A stretch of DNA of 64,000 bases from Planktotalea arctica (GCF_002105285.1 NZ_MUHR01000002.1:1-64000), one strand, 5' to 3'. Shown: positions 33,912-45,075, counted from the stretch's first letter. Translations and numbers: made by a program. The notes: a model not told the origin generated them from the letters alone.

Positions 33912-34773
33912 CGATATAAAGGCCTGCGCCAATCGTGATGGCGATCCCTACGGAGGCCAATGTGTCGGGCAATTCCGAGAAGATCAGATAGCCGACGATC
34001 GTGGCAAAGGGTATTTCCAGGTATTGCATCGGGGCGACGGTCGCGGAGGGGGCAAAGCGCAGGGACCAGGTCATCAACAGATGGGCAAAAGTACCGAGCG
34101 CACCGATGCCAACCAACATTACCGTTTCGCGAAGGTCCGGCATTATGATTTCGAAGGCGGCGATGTTGCTGCCACCAAGCAGCAGCAAAGCAGGCAATAC
34201 GATCACAACGGCCATCACGCCGTTGACGGCTTGCAGGCTGATCGGATCAATTTCCTTGGCGATTTGCCGCGTGACGAGCATGAACAGGGAAAAGACGATC
34301 GCGACCACGAGGGGAAGCAGTGCGGGCCACCCAACGGTTTCGAACGCAGGTTGGATGACCAGCAGTGTGCCGATAAATCCGACACCGCAGGCGATGATCC
34401 TGCGCGCTCCGATCTCTTCATCCAGCACGTAGTGCCCAAGTATCAGCATCAAGAACGGCATTACAAAAGCGATTGCGACCGCATCGGCCAAGGGAAGGTA
34501 TTGCAGCGCTGTGAACATCGCGCCGATCCCGATCATATGCAGCGCGGTGCGCAGCCATGCGAGGCGCATTACGCGCTTGGACATTTGCCAAGATCGCCGC
34601 CCGAGCAAGATTACGGGCCACAGCAGAAGGGCTTGCATGCCAAATCGCACAAGCAGCAATATCCCCATCGGCACCGTCTGCCCGATAACTTTTGCCAGCG
34701 CGTCCCCCAAGGGGGCGAGAATGCAAAAGCCGAGCATCAGAAGAATGCCGAGAAGGGGGCGATCGGGCGTCAT
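33865..34773 (-). CDS. EamA/DMT-family transporter
   Basis: 302 residues with about ten membrane helices in two EamA repeats (first LGILLMLGFCILAPLGDALA.., second LLPLVVAIVFSLFMLVTRQI..), including the typical RTALHMIGIGAMFTALQYLP and MQYLEIPFATIVGYLIF segments. These proteins export or import small metabolites across the inner membrane; the substrate is unknown. Single-gene unit facing thiN, with overlapping 3' ends. Confidence 0.88.
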   Translation of the reverse strand: MTPDRPLLGILLMLGFCILAPLGDALAKVIGQTVPMGILLLVRFGMQALLLWPVILLGRRSWQMSKRVMRLAWLRTALHMIGIGAMFTALQYLPLADAVAIAFVMPFLMLILGHYVLDEEIGARRIIACGVGFIGTLLVIQPAFETVGWPALLPLVVAIVFSLFMLVTRQIAKEIDPISLQAVNGVMAVVIVLPALLLLGGSNIAAFEIIMPDLRETVMLVGIGALGTFAHLLMTWSLRFAPSATVAPMQYLEIPFATIVGYLIFSELPDTLASVGIAITIGAGLYIVMRERAMSRVAPAVP

Positions 34774-34897
34774 GTTGAAACGTTAACAGCGGTTTTGTGG
34801 ATTGCAATCCTTGAGTGTGGCGACGGCTAAAAAAACGCCCTCTAGGTGATCTGACGTCTTTGGGCTAACGCAAAACGGTAAACAAAATATGAGCGCG

Positions 34898-36271
34898 CTA
34901 GCAATTCGGGATATTTACTGCCAACCCCCCGAGCGAGGTTTCTTTGTATTTCTCGCTCATATCCACGCCTGTTTGGCGCATGGTTTCGATGCAGGCATCC
35001 AGCGGTACGAGGTGCGTGCCATCGCCGCGTAGCGCAAGCGATGCCGCGCTAACGGCTTTGATCGCGCCCAGCCCGTTGCGCTCGATACAAGGGACTTGAA
35101 CCAGCCCTTTGACCGGATCGCAGGTCATGCCCAAGTGATGTTCCAGCGCGATTTCGGCGGCGTTCTCGACCTGCTCCGGCGTGCCACCCAGAACAGCGCA
35201 GAGCCCGGCGGCGGCCATGGCGGCGGCGCTGCCGACTTCAGCTTGGCAGCCTGCTTCCGCGCCCGAAATTGATGCGTTGAATTTGACGAGGCCGCCAATT
35301 GCGGCAGCGGTGAGCAGGAATTCTTCGACCTTGGTCTCCGACGCGCCCGGAACGTGATCTAGATAGTAGCGGATGGTCGCAGGCACCACGCCTGCTGCGC
35401 CGTTGGTGGGGGCTGTCACGACTTGACCGCCCGCCGCGTTCTCCTCGTTCACGGCCATGGCGTAAACGCTCATCCAGTCGTTGATGGTGTGCGGCGCGTT
35501 CAGGTTCATACCGCGCTCGGCCAGCAGCGCATCATGGATGCCCTTGGCGCGGCGGCGCACGTTAAGGCCGCCCGGCAAGATACCATCATGGGTGAGCCCC
35601 TTGTCGATGCAATCGTTCATCACCTGCCACAGACGCGCGGTGCCTGATTTCAAGCTCTCGGTGCAGCCACGCGAGATTTCATTGGCGCGCTTCATCTCGG
35701 CAATGCTTTTGCCCGCGATATTCGCCATCTCCAGCATTTCAGCGGCGGATTTGAACGGGTAGGGGACCGGCGCGCCCTCGTCCGTGTCCTTGCCTGCGCT
35801 GAGTTCCGCTTCGGTCATGACGAAACCGCCACCGATGGAGTAATATGTCTCTTGCAAGATCACATCGCCCTGCGCGTCTGTGCCCATCAGGATCATCCCG
35901 TTGGCATGGCCGGGCAGGTTGGGGCCGAAATCGAATTTCAGATCGTTCTTGGGATCGAAAGCCAATGTACCAAGCCCGTCTGGCGACACGGTTTTGTTTT
36001 TGATGATTTGCGCCATCGCCGCTTCTGCCCTGGCATGATCATAGGTGTCGGGGAGGAACCCTGCGAGGCCGAGTACTGTGGCGCGATCCGTCGCATGGCC
36101 CACGCCGGTAAAGGCGAGCGAGCCGTGCAGGGATGCACGCACCCCGCCAAATTCGAAGGGCGAGGCGCGCATGGCATCAAGAAAGCGTGCCGCGGCCACC
36201 ATCGGCCCCATCGTGTGCGAGGACGAAGGCCCGATGCCGACTTTGAACATATCGAAAACAGAGAGAAACAT
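34898..36271 (-). CDS. sdaA: L-serine ammonia-lyase (iron-sulfur type)
   Basis: 457 residues, single-chain type. The beta-domain starts MFLSVFDMFKVGIGPSSSHTMGPM, and the catalytic domain holds the [4Fe-4S] ligands in SGAEAGCQAEVGS and GMTCDPVKGLVQVPCIERN. It deaminates L-serine to pyruvate and ammonia in the cytoplasm. The ATG overlaps the stop codon of the GST gene upstream by one base (TGATG), so the two are coupled. The enzyme is oxygen-sensitive. Confidence 0.95.
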   Translation of the reverse strand: MFLSVFDMFKVGIGPSSSHTMGPMVAAARFLDAMRASPFEFGGVRASLHGSLAFTGVGHATDRATVLGLAGFLPDTYDHARAEAAMAQIIKNKTVSPDGLGTLAFDPKNDLKFDFGPNLPGHANGMILMGTDAQGDVILQETYYSIGGGFVMTEAELSAGKDTDEGAPVPYPFKSAAEMLEMANIAGKSIAEMKRANEISRGCTESLKSGTARLWQVMNDCIDKGLTHDGILPGGLNVRRRAKGIHDALLAERGMNLNAPHTINDWMSVYAMAVNEENAAGGQVVTAPTNGAAGVVPATIRYYLDHVPGASETKVEEFLLTAAAIGGLVKFNASISGAEAGCQAEVGSAAAMAAAGLCAVLGGTPEQVENAAEIALEHHLGMTCDPVKGLVQVPCIERNGLGAIKAVSAASLALRGDGTHLVPLDACIETMRQTGVDMSEKYKETSLGGLAVNIPNC

Positions 36272-36975
36272 CAGGTGGCACTTCCTATTGGGGGATTGGG
36301 CAGGTTGGGATTTGAAAAAAGCGTCGCGCCAAGGCCTTCTGCGCTTTGCACGATTTGAACGGCGGGCAGCGTCTCTAGTCTTTGCGCAAGGGCGATAAGG
36401 TTCGGGTATTCTTGCGCTGCGACCCAGTCCTTGGTGAAGTCGCGTGGATAAAGCTGTGCCCAGCGAAAACAGGTGCAGGCATAAAGATCAAGCAGGCTCG
36501 CACCAGGGCCGCCAAGGCAGGGCGTTTCGGCGTTGGCGATCAAAGTATCTATCTGCGCGAAGTCGCTGCGGATGCGCTGGGCGAGGCCCCTGCGCAGCGC
36601 GCTTGCATGCTCGGGTGCGATGAATTTGGCGGGATAGAACATCTGGCGCAGACCCGCATGCACCGAATTTGACATAAAGAAGAGCCATTTAAGCGCATCG
36701 CTGCGAGACGGCTCGCCGCACGCTGGAAACAATGCGCCATGCTTGTCGGCAAGCGAGAGCAATATCGCGCCGGTCTCGAAAATCACGCCGTCTTCGGTTT
36801 CGAGTGCGGGGATCATGCCCAGCGGGTTAAGTGCGAGATACTGCGCGCTTTGTTGTGCCTGCACCGAGCGATCGACAAGCTGCGCGCGGTAGGGTGCGCC
36901 GATCAGCTCTAGCGCGATGCGCACGATCAAGGACGCATTGTCGGGGGCGTAGTGAAGGGTGTAAATCTGGCTCAT
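36271..36975 (-). CDS. Glutathione S-transferase family protein
   Basis: 234 residues. N-terminal thioredoxin-like domain (IYTLHYAPDNASLIVRIALE.., then NPLGMIPALETEDG with the cis-proline and ..FETGAILLSLAD with the glutathione-binding E-[TS]-G), then an all-helical C-domain. The usual N-terminal Ser/Tyr/Cys is represented by Y8/S14-type positions that cannot be assigned by eye. It is cotranscribed with sdaA and divergent from rpiA. Substrate unknown. Confidence 0.88.
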   Translation of the reverse strand: MSQIYTLHYAPDNASLIVRIALELIGAPYRAQLVDRSVQAQQSAQYLALNPLGMIPALETEDGVIFETGAILLSLADKHGALFPACGEPSRSDALKWLFFMSNSVHAGLRQMFYPAKFIAPEHASALRRGLAQRIRSDFAQIDTLIANAETPCLGGPGASLLDLYACTCFRWAQLYPRDFTKDWVAAQEYPNLIALAQRLETLPAVQIVQSAEGLGATLFSNPNLPNPPIGSAT

Positions 36976-37089
36976 CTGCGCTCTTTACGCTGGATATGCA
37001 CGCAGCAAGGGCCGAAAAGCGACATTCCGCTCTCGCGCCCCGTCCAAGCTGCGCTTATAAGGTTTGCAACTGCCAAGGAGATTCATGTC

Positions 37090-37878
37090 ATGACCGGAGA
37101 ATTGTCGCCCATCGACAAAGCGAAATTTGTTGCTGCCAAACGCGCAGCCGCCTTTGTAGAAGATGGCATGCGCGTTGGCCTTGGCACGGGATCGACCGCT
37201 GCTTGGCTGGTGCGCTGCCTTGGCGAAATGGTGCGCGACGATGGTCTGCGTATTCGCGGCGTTCCCACCTCCACACGCACCGCGCAGCTCGCGCGTGAAG
37301 TGGGTATCGAAGTTATCTCATTGGATGAGGCGCGCTGGCTTGATATCACCATTGACGGCGCGGACGAATTTGACGGTGATCTCAACCTTATCAAAGGGGG
37401 CGGCGGCGCTTTGCTGCAAGAAAAGATCGTCGCGACGGCCTCTGATCAGATGATCGTCATTGCCGACGCTGGCAAAGAGGTCGAAAATCTTGGTGCCTTC
37501 CCGCTGCCGATCGAGGTTATTCCGTTCGGCTGGCAAACCACCCGCGCGCTGGTCGAGGAAACGCTGGTTTCGATGGACGTTCTTGGCCGTCAGATCAGCC
37601 TGCGCATGAACGGCGACGCGCCGTTTATCACGGACGAGGGCAATCATATTCTTGACCTCAATCTCAAGCGGATCGGCAACGCGCGCCAGCTTGCGATGGT
37701 GATCAACCAGATGCCTGGTGTTGTGGAAAACGGACTGTTCATTGATATTTGTGACGCAGTCGTGATCGGCCACGGGGATGGCAAGGTCGAGGTGCGGGAC
37801 ATAAATACAGGCACGGTGGAACATGACCGGCTTGATTTCGTGGAAAGTGACAATCTTTTCACCGATCTGGCCGACTGA
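37090..37878 (+). CDS. rpiA: Ribose-5-phosphate isomerase A
   Basis: 262 residues. Motifs: GLGTGSTAAWLVRCLGE (phosphate binding), TIDGADEFD (catalytic aspartate and glutamate region), IKGGGGALLQEKIVA (catalytic glutamate and lysine) and IADAGKEVENLG. It interconverts ribose 5-phosphate and ribulose 5-phosphate. AAGGAG lies 9 bases before the ATG at 37090. A second ATG five bases earlier is out of frame. gor follows 15 bases after the stop codon. Confidence 0.96.
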   Translation: MTGELSPIDKAKFVAAKRAAAFVEDGMRVGLGTGSTAAWLVRCLGEMVRDDGLRIRGVPTSTRTAQLAREVGIEVISLDEARWLDITIDGADEFDGDLNLIKGGGGALLQEKIVATASDQMIVIADAGKEVENLGAFPLPIEVIPFGWQTTRALVEETLVSMDVLGRQISLRMNGDAPFITDEGNHILDLNLKRIGNARQLAMVINQMPGVVENGLFIDICDAVVIGHGDGKVEVRDINTGTVEHDRLDFVESDNLFTDLAD

Positions 37879-37893
37879 ACAGATTTGGAATAA

Positions 37894-39255
37894 ATGATGA
37901 CTTTTGACTACGATCTTTTCGTTATTGGCGGCGGCTCTGGCGGGGTGCGTGCGGCGCGCGTAGCGGCGCAGGACACGGGCGCGAAGGTCGCGCTTGCCGA
38001 AGAGGATCGCTATGGTGGCACCTGCGTCATTCGTGGCTGTGTGCCCAAAAAGCTGATGGTTTTCGCGTCGGGCTATGGGGCAATGGCAGAAGATGCGCAG
38101 GCCTATGGCTGGAAGATGATGGCGGGTGGCTTTCACTGGCCGGATTTTCAGGCGCGTATGCACACAGAGCTTGACCGGTTGGAGGGCGTCTACCGCAATT
38201 TACTGAGGAATGCGGGCGTAGAAACGTTTGATCAACGCGCGCGCATCGCTGATCCGCATACGGTGGAGCTGGCAGACGGTACGCGCAAGACGGCCAAGCA
38301 CATTCTGATCGCGGTCGGGGGGCGTCCGGTAAAGCCTGAGATGCAGGGTGCGGAACTGGCCATCACCTCTAACGATATCTTTCATCTGGAGGAGTTGCCC
38401 AAGTCGATGTTGATCATCGGTGGCGGCTATATTGCCTCTGAATTCGCAGGCATTCTGAACGGGATGGGCGTGGCGACGACGCAGTTTTATCGCGGTGCGC
38501 AAATTTTACGCGGCTTTGACGATGAAGCACGCGGGCTGGTGTCCGAGGAAATGTGCAAGCGCGGCGTTGATCTGCATCTTGGCACCAACATTCTGGAAAT
38601 GCGCCGCGAGGGCAAAGGCATTTGGGTCAAAGCCACCAATGGCGACGAGCGTGTGTTCGATCAAGTGATGTTCGCCACGGGCCGTGCGCCCAATTCGGAC
38701 AACATGGGTCTTGAAGAAGCCGGTGTGGAACTTGGCCGCAAGGGCGAAGTGATTGTCGATGACTATAGCCAGACTGCCGTTCCCTCGATCTATGCTGTGG
38801 GCGATGTGACCGACCGCGCCAATCTTACGCCGGTTGCGATCCGCGAGGGCATGGCCTTTGTCGAGACAGTGTTCAAAGGCAATCCAACGAAGCCGGATCA
38901 CGATCTGATCCCGACCGCGATCTTCACGCAGCCCGAGATGGGCACTGTAGGTCTGTCGGAAGAAGACGCGCGCGAGCAGGAGCCGATCGAAGTTTACGCG
39001 ACCTCGTTCAAGCCAATGCAGCAAAGTTTCGCAGGGCGCGCAGAGCGTGTGTTGATGAAGTTGATTGTCAGCCAAACCACACGCAAGGTGCTTGGCTGTC
39101 ACATCGTCGCGCCTGGCGCAGGCGAAATGATCCAGCTTGCCGGCATTGCCGTGAAGATGGGCGCAACCAAAGAAGACTTTGATCGCACAGTTGCGGTGCA
39201 CCCAACAATGTCCGAAGAACTGGTAACTATGAAAACACCTGTTCGCACGGGTTGA
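37894..39255 (+). CDS. gor: Glutathione-disulfide reductase
   Basis: 453 residues. FAD-binding FVIGGGSGGVRAARVAA, redox-active disulfide GGTCVIRGCVPKK (Cys44 and Cys49), NAD(P)-binding IIGGGYIASEFAGI, second FAD motif IYAVGDVTDR, and the dimer-interface active-site histidine in AVHPTMSEE. It reduces oxidised glutathione with NADPH. Cotranscribed with rpiA, whose pathway (the pentose phosphate route) supplies NADPH. Confidence 0.95.
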   Translation: MMTFDYDLFVIGGGSGGVRAARVAAQDTGAKVALAEEDRYGGTCVIRGCVPKKLMVFASGYGAMAEDAQAYGWKMMAGGFHWPDFQARMHTELDRLEGVYRNLLRNAGVETFDQRARIADPHTVELADGTRKTAKHILIAVGGRPVKPEMQGAELAITSNDIFHLEELPKSMLIIGGGYIASEFAGILNGMGVATTQFYRGAQILRGFDDEARGLVSEEMCKRGVDLHLGTNILEMRREGKGIWVKATNGDERVFDQVMFATGRAPNSDNMGLEEAGVELGRKGEVIVDDYSQTAVPSIYAVGDVTDRANLTPVAIREGMAFVETVFKGNPTKPDHDLIPTAIFTQPEMGTVGLSEEDAREQEPIEVYATSFKPMQQSFAGRAERVLMKLIVSQTTRKVLGCHIVAPGAGEMIQLAGIAVKMGATKEDFDRTVAVHPTMSEELVTMKTPVRTG

Positions 39256-39327
39256 AATTCTGGCAAACCTGACCAGTTTACTCTGTATAGGTAGCCCAAT
39301 GACGATAACTGAGGGGAAGTAGCTTAA

Positions 39328-40476
39328 ATGGCTGGAAATAACGGCGGCCCATGGGGCGGCGGTGGCAACAATGGGTCAGGCGATGATAATCGCGGCTCTG
39401 GCAACAATGGCGGGGGCGGCGGTCGTCGCCCTGAGGGGGACGGACCACAGATTCCCGAAATCGACGAGCTGATGAAAAAAGGCCAGGAACAGCTGCGCGT
39501 CCTCATGGGCGGTCGCGGTGGTGGCAATGGCGCGAACGGTTCAGGGGGTCCAAGCGGCCCCGCGTTCACACGCGGCACGGTCGGCCTTGCGGCGGTCGCG
39601 GCAGTCGTGCTTTGGGGCATGGCCAGCTTTTACACGGTCAAACCCGAAGAGCAGTCGGTCGAGTTGTTCCTTGGTGAATTCTCTTCCATCGGGAATTCCG
39701 GTCTGAACTTCGCGCCTTGGCCCGTGGTTCGGGCCGAAGTGGTCGTCGTGACCTCCGAGCGCACCGAAGATATCGGTGTGGGCGGTCGTGGCTCCGAAGC
39801 GGGTCTGATGCTGACGGGCGACGAGAACATCGTCGACATCGATTTTCAGGTCGTCTGGAACATCACGGATCCCGCAAAATTCCTCTTTAACCTGCGTGAT
39901 CCGCAAATGACGATCAAAGCGGTGTCTGAATCGGCGATGCGCGAGATTATCGCGCAGTCCGAACTGGCACCGATCCTGAACAGGGATCGTGGTTCGATTG
40001 CGCAGCGTTTGCAGGATTTGATCCAGTTCACGCTCGATAATTACGACAGCGGCGTCAATGTGGTGCGTGTGAACTTCGACAAGGCCGACCCGCCTTTGGA
40101 AGTAATCGATGCTTTCCGCTCGGTTCAGGCCGCAGAGCAGGAACGTGACCGCCTCGAAAAGCTCGCGGATGCCTATGCAAACCGCGTCGTGGCCGAAGCA
40201 CGCGGTGAAGCGGCTCAGGTCCTCGAAGAGGCTGAAGGCTACCGTGCCCGCGTGATCAACGAAGCAACTGGTGAAGCCTCGCGTTTCACAGCCGTTTTGG
40301 CTGAGTACCAGAAAGCTCCCGAAGTGACGCGCAAGCGCCTCTATCTGGAGACCATGGAAGAAGTTCTGGGCCGCGTTGACAAGATCATTCTTGACGACAG
40401 CACAGGGGGCGGCCAAGGCGTCGTGCCTTATCTGCCGCTCAATGAACTGCGTAAGAATTCCGGAGGAACCAACTAA
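39328..40476 (+). CDS. hflK: FtsH protease activity modulator HflK
   Basis: 382 residues. A glycine/asparagine-rich N-terminal cytoplasmic segment (1-75) precedes one membrane anchor (about 86-104) and the SPFH/band 7 domain in the periplasm (VELFLGEFSSIGNSGLNFAPWP). A long C-terminal helix follows (QEQERDRLEKLADAYANRV.., EARGEAAQVLEEAEGYRARV). HflK and HflC form a large cage around FtsH and tune its degradation of membrane proteins. hflC starts at the last base of the stop codon (overlap of one base). Confidence 0.96.
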   Translation: MAGNNGGPWGGGGNNGSGDDNRGSGNNGGGGGRRPEGDGPQIPEIDELMKKGQEQLRVLMGGRGGGNGANGSGGPSGPAFTRGTVGLAAVAAVVLWGMASFYTVKPEEQSVELFLGEFSSIGNSGLNFAPWPVVRAEVVVVTSERTEDIGVGGRGSEAGLMLTGDENIVDIDFQVVWNITDPAKFLFNLRDPQMTIKAVSESAMREIIAQSELAPILNRDRGSIAQRLQDLIQFTLDNYDSGVNVVRVNFDKADPPLEVIDAFRSVQAAEQERDRLEKLADAYANRVVAEARGEAAQVLEEAEGYRARVINEATGEASRFTAVLAEYQKAPEVTRKRLYLETMEEVLGRVDKIILDDSTGGGQGVVPYLPLNELRKNSGGTN

Positions 40477-41348
40477 TGCGTAAGACAACGTATCTCCTGC
40501 CGATCGCAGTGATCATCGTCGTGGGCCTTTTGTCTTCTGTCTTCATCGTGGACGAGCGTGAAAAGGCGCTGGTTCTGCAATTCGGACGCGTCGTCGACGT
40601 GAAAGAGGAGCCGGGCCTGGCGTTCAAACTCCCGCTTATTCAAGAGGTTGTGCGCTATGACGACCGTATCCTCAGCCGTGATATCGAACCTCTCGAAGTC
40701 ACGCCTCTAGATGATCGCCGTCTCGTCGTAGACGCCTTCGCGCGCTACCGGATTTCGGATGTGAACCAGTTCCGTCAAGCGGTTGGTGCGGGTGGCATCC
40801 CTGCTGCCGAAAACCGTCTCGACAGTATTTTGCGCGCTGAAACGCGTGAAGTTCTGGGTTCCGTGTCTTCCAACGATATCCTGAGTTCGGACCGTGCAGC
40901 GCTGATGCTGCGCATTCGTAACGCAGCGATCACGGAAGCACGCGCACTTGGTCTTGAAGTCATCGACGTGCGCTTGAAGGGCACCGATTTGCCGCAAGCC
41001 AACCTCGAATCCACTTTCGCACGGATGCGCGCAGAGCGTGAACGTGAGGCGGCGGACGAGATTGCTCGTGGTAACGAGGCGGCGCAACGTGTGCGCGCTT
41101 TGGCGGACAGAACGCAGGTTGAAATCGTCTCCGATGCGCGCCGTGATAGTGAAATCACCCGCGGTGAAGCTGACGCTGAGCGTAACGCAATCTTTGCGAC
41201 GGCCTATGGCGCGGATCAAGAGTTCTTTGAATTCTACCGCTCGCTTGAAGCCTACCGCGTTGCGCTTCAGGGCAACAACTCGACCATGGTATTGTCACCC
41301 GATAGCGACTTCTTCAACTATCTGAAGTCGGATACAAAATCGGAGTAA
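40476..41348 (+). CDS. hflC: FtsH protease modulator HflC
   Basis: 290 residues. An N-terminal membrane anchor (about 5-22, YLLPIAVIIVVGLLSSVFIV) is followed by the SPFH/band 7 domain (ALVLQFGRVVDVKEEPGLAF) and a long helix rich in Glu/Arg/Ala (MRAEREREAADEIARGNEAA..). It partners with HflK to regulate FtsH. Translationally coupled to hflK. AGGAGG lies upstream within the hflK 3' end. Confidence 0.96.
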   Translation: MRKTTYLLPIAVIIVVGLLSSVFIVDEREKALVLQFGRVVDVKEEPGLAFKLPLIQEVVRYDDRILSRDIEPLEVTPLDDRRLVVDAFARYRISDVNQFRQAVGAGGIPAAENRLDSILRAETREVLGSVSSNDILSSDRAALMLRIRNAAITEARALGLEVIDVRLKGTDLPQANLESTFARMRAEREREAADEIARGNEAAQRVRALADRTQVEIVSDARRDSEITRGEADAERNAIFATAYGADQEFFEFYRSLEAYRVALQGNNSTMVLSPDSDFFNYLKSDTKSE

Positions 41349-41352
41349 CCTG

Positions 41353-41553
41353 ATGTTTGCCAACATTTTATTGGCAATCGGATTGGTTTTTATCATCGAG
41401 GGGCTGGTGTATGCACTGGCCCCTTCGCTTGTCGAAGACCTGCTTGAAGCGCTGCGCAAATTGCCCATCGACAAGCGCCGCACTTTTGGCTTTCTGGTCA
41501 TCGTTTTGGGCGTGTGTTTTCTGTTTGCAGCTCGCGCCTTGGGGGCGGGATGA
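41353..41553 (+). CDS. DUF2065 family small membrane protein
   Basis: 66 residues with two membrane helices (about 3-20 and 44-62). MFANILLAIGLVFIIEGLVY followed by APSLVEDLLEALRKLPIDKR is the typical YjeT/DUF2065 pattern, often encoded right after hflC. It starts 4 bases after the hflC stop. Probably a small partner of the HflKC-FtsH complex by context, not proven. Confidence 0.9.
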   Translation: MFANILLAIGLVFIIEGLVYALAPSLVEDLLEALRKLPIDKRRTFGFLVIVLGVCFLFAARALGAG

Positions 41554-41721
41554 AAAAAATCCGGTTCCATCACTGATATTCACTCTTTCTTCACATCCGC
41601 TTGAGACATTGAAACGAGATTTGCGTTGCGTGGCTAAGAGCCTAGATAGAAGATGAGTATAAAGGCCAGCATCACTTCATGATCTGGCAGAGGCTCAGAC
41701 CAAGAAGGAGGTCTTCTCACA

Positions 41722-43221
41722 ATGTCAAAGGCACTCGCCCTCTCACATTCATCGCAACGCGATACCCGCACGCAGCTCAAATGGGCGCTGGCGATGGGGC
41801 TTAGCGTTGCACTGCTCTTGCTTCAAACCCTAAGCGCGGCTGCGCGCGGCGCACCTGAAAGTTTTGCTGACCTGGCTGAAAAAATTAGCCCTGCCGTGGT
41901 GAACATTACCACGACCACCACTGTCGCGCGTTCGACCACGCCGCGCGGCGTGGTGCCAGAAGGCTCGCCCTTCGAAGATTTTTTCCGGGAATTCCAGGAT
42001 CGTAACAACAACGGCGGCGGCAACGGCGATCGTCCGCGCCGCTCTTCCGCGCTTGGCTCCGGTTTTGTGATTTCCGAAGATGGCTTCGTGGTCACGAACA
42101 ATCACGTGATCGAAGGTGCGGATGAAATCCTGATCGAGTTTTTCGAGGGACAGGAACTTCCCGCCAAAGTCATCGGAACCGATCCGAACACCGACATCGC
42201 GCTTTTGAAGGTCGAAGCGGAAACGCCGCTGTCCTTCGTTACTTTCGGCGATAGCGACGTTGCGCGCGTCGGCGATTGGGTTATGGCCATGGGTAATCCG
42301 CTGGGGCAGGGCTTCTCTGTTTCAGCAGGCATCGTGTCGGCGCGCAACCGTGCGCTAAGTGGCTCGTATGATGACTATATCCAGACCGATGCGGCGATTA
42401 ACCGGGGCAACTCCGGCGGTCCGCTGTTCAATATGGACGGTCAGGTCGTTGGCGTGAATACCGCCATTCTGTCACCCAATGGCGGCTCCATCGGCATCGG
42501 TTTTTCCATGGCGTCCAACGTCGTGATCAAAGTGGTCGATCAACTCAAGGAGTTCGGTGAAACGCGCCGTGGCTGGCTCGGTGTGCGCATTCAGGATGTG
42601 ACCGAGGACGTGGCAGAAGCCATTGGCCTCGAAAAGGTTGCCGGCGCGCTGGTGACGGACGTGCCCGAAGGCCCATCTGCCGAGGCAGGTATCCAATCGG
42701 GAGACGTCATCATGAGTTTTGATGGCAAGGAAGTCGTCGATACGCGCTCGCTGGTGCGCACGGTTGGCAACACGGCTGTGGGCAAAGCGGTCCGCGTCGT
42801 CGTGTTCCGCGATGGCAAGACGCAAACGCTCAAGGTAACGCTTGGGCGGCGCGAAGAGGCCGAGGGCGCAGTTCCTGCCGCTCAGCCCGCTGAACCCGAA
42901 GCGCCTGCCAAGACAGATATTCTTGGCATGACGGTTTCCGAAATCACCGATGATCTACGCGAGCAGCTTGATCTGGCGCAAGGGGCCACCGGCCTTGTGG
43001 TGCAGGACGTCGATGATCTGAGCAAAGCATATGAAAAAGGGCTGCGCGCGGGGGATGTGATCACCGAAGCGGGGCAGCAAAAGCTGGCCAGCGTCGATGA
43101 TCTGAGCACGCAAATCGACGCGGCACGCGAAGCTGGGCGCAAGTCCTTGCTGCTACTGGTGCGCCGCTCGGGTGATCCTCGCTTTGTCGCGCTGTCGCTT
43201 GAAGACAGCTCAATGCGCTGA
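41722..43221 (+). CDS. degP: DegP/HtrA-type periplasmic serine protease (Do family)
   Basis: 499 residues. After a signal peptide (cleaved near residue 42) comes the trypsin-like domain with an intact triad: His128 (TNNHVIEG), Asp158 (NTDIALLKV) and Ser231 (RGNSGGPLF). Two PDZ domains follow (about 285-380 and 400-490). It degrades or refolds damaged periplasmic proteins. AGGAGG lies 13 bases before the ATG. It follows the hflKC unit by 168 bases and has a strong terminator. The DegP/DegQ distinction cannot be made by eye. Confidence 0.95.
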   Translation: MSKALALSHSSQRDTRTQLKWALAMGLSVALLLLQTLSAAARGAPESFADLAEKISPAVVNITTTTTVARSTTPRGVVPEGSPFEDFFREFQDRNNNGGGNGDRPRRSSALGSGFVISEDGFVVTNNHVIEGADEILIEFFEGQELPAKVIGTDPNTDIALLKVEAETPLSFVTFGDSDVARVGDWVMAMGNPLGQGFSVSAGIVSARNRALSGSYDDYIQTDAAINRGNSGGPLFNMDGQVVGVNTAILSPNGGSIGIGFSMASNVVIKVVDQLKEFGETRRGWLGVRIQDVTEDVAEAIGLEKVAGALVTDVPEGPSAEAGIQSGDVIMSFDGKEVVDTRSLVRTVGNTAVGKAVRVVVFRDGKTQTLKVTLGRREEAEGAVPAAQPAEPEAPAKTDILGMTVSEITDDLREQLDLAQGATGLVVQDVDDLSKAYEKGLRAGDVITEAGQQKLASVDDLSTQIDAAREAGRKSLLLLVRRSGDPRFVALSLEDSSMR

Positions 43222-43235
43222 GTAAAGCAATACCT

Positions 43236-43270
43236 AAAAAGGCCCGGTGCACTGCGCGCCGGGCCTTTTT
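43236..43270. terminator. Bidirectional intrinsic terminator between degP and the PG-binding lipoprotein gene
   Basis: AAAAAGGCCCGG(T)..GCCGGGCCTTTTT: a stem of about 12 pairs flanked by A and T runs on both sides, between two convergent genes. It can terminate both. Confidence 0.92.
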
Positions 43271-43291
43271 CGTTTATCGTAATTTCAGAAT

Positions 43292-44379
<1,088 letters not shown>

Positions 44380-44380
<1 letters not shown>

Positions 44381-45075
44381 TGTTGCGCGCAGCGGCTCTG
44401 ATCACTGCGCTTTGCACGGGAAACATGCTCTGTGCGGGCGTAAAGCACGCGCAATATAGCGAGCCGACGACGCGCTATGCACATGGTGTTCTGGGCGATG
44501 CGATCGAATATGGTGCGCTGGTCTTGACGATGGATTCTGGCAAGCAGATTACCCTGCGCTTGCCCGAAACGCGCGTATTCGAAGATCTGGTGCCGCGTTT
44601 GATCGATGTTGATCTGGACGGTGATCAGGAAGTCGTCGTCATTGAAGCCAGCATTTCAGAGGGCGCGCGCCTTGCGATTTATGACGAAACGGGGCTGATC
44701 TCTGCGACGCCCTATATCGGGCGGGCTAACCGCTGGCTCGCACCTCTAGGGGCTGGCGATCTGGACGAGGACGGCTCTATCGAACTGGCCTACATCGACC
44801 GTCCGCATCTTGCCAAGATCCTGCGCATCTGGCGTTTCGAGAACGGAGCGCTGCGCCACCTCGCCGACTTGCCGGGTCTGACAAATCACAAGATTGGCGA
44901 GGATTTCATCTCGGGCGGCATCAGAACCTGCTCAGGTGCCCCTGAAATTATTACCGCAAACGCAAACTGGTCACGTATCATCGCGACGCGCTACGCGGAT
45001 GGCTCGTTCACGTCCCGTGATCTTGGACCGTTCAAAGGGCCCGCATCGCTCAAGGTCGCGACATCCTGCCCTTAA
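44380..45075 (+). CDS. Exported FG-GAP/VCBS-repeat protein
   Basis: 231 residues. A signal peptide (MLRAAALITALCTGNMLCAG) precedes FG-GAP-like beta-propeller blades with calcium-binding loops DVDLDGDQEVV and DLDEDGSIELAYID. It is translationally coupled to the ferredoxin gene, which is common in Rhodobacterales but unexplained. The mature protein should be periplasmic. Function unknown. Confidence 0.82.

Noticed and set aside
33859-34830. 323-residue plus-strand frame opposite the DMT transporter
   Set aside because: It is a shadow of a clear membrane protein gene on the minus strand; its product is highly charged and has no motif.
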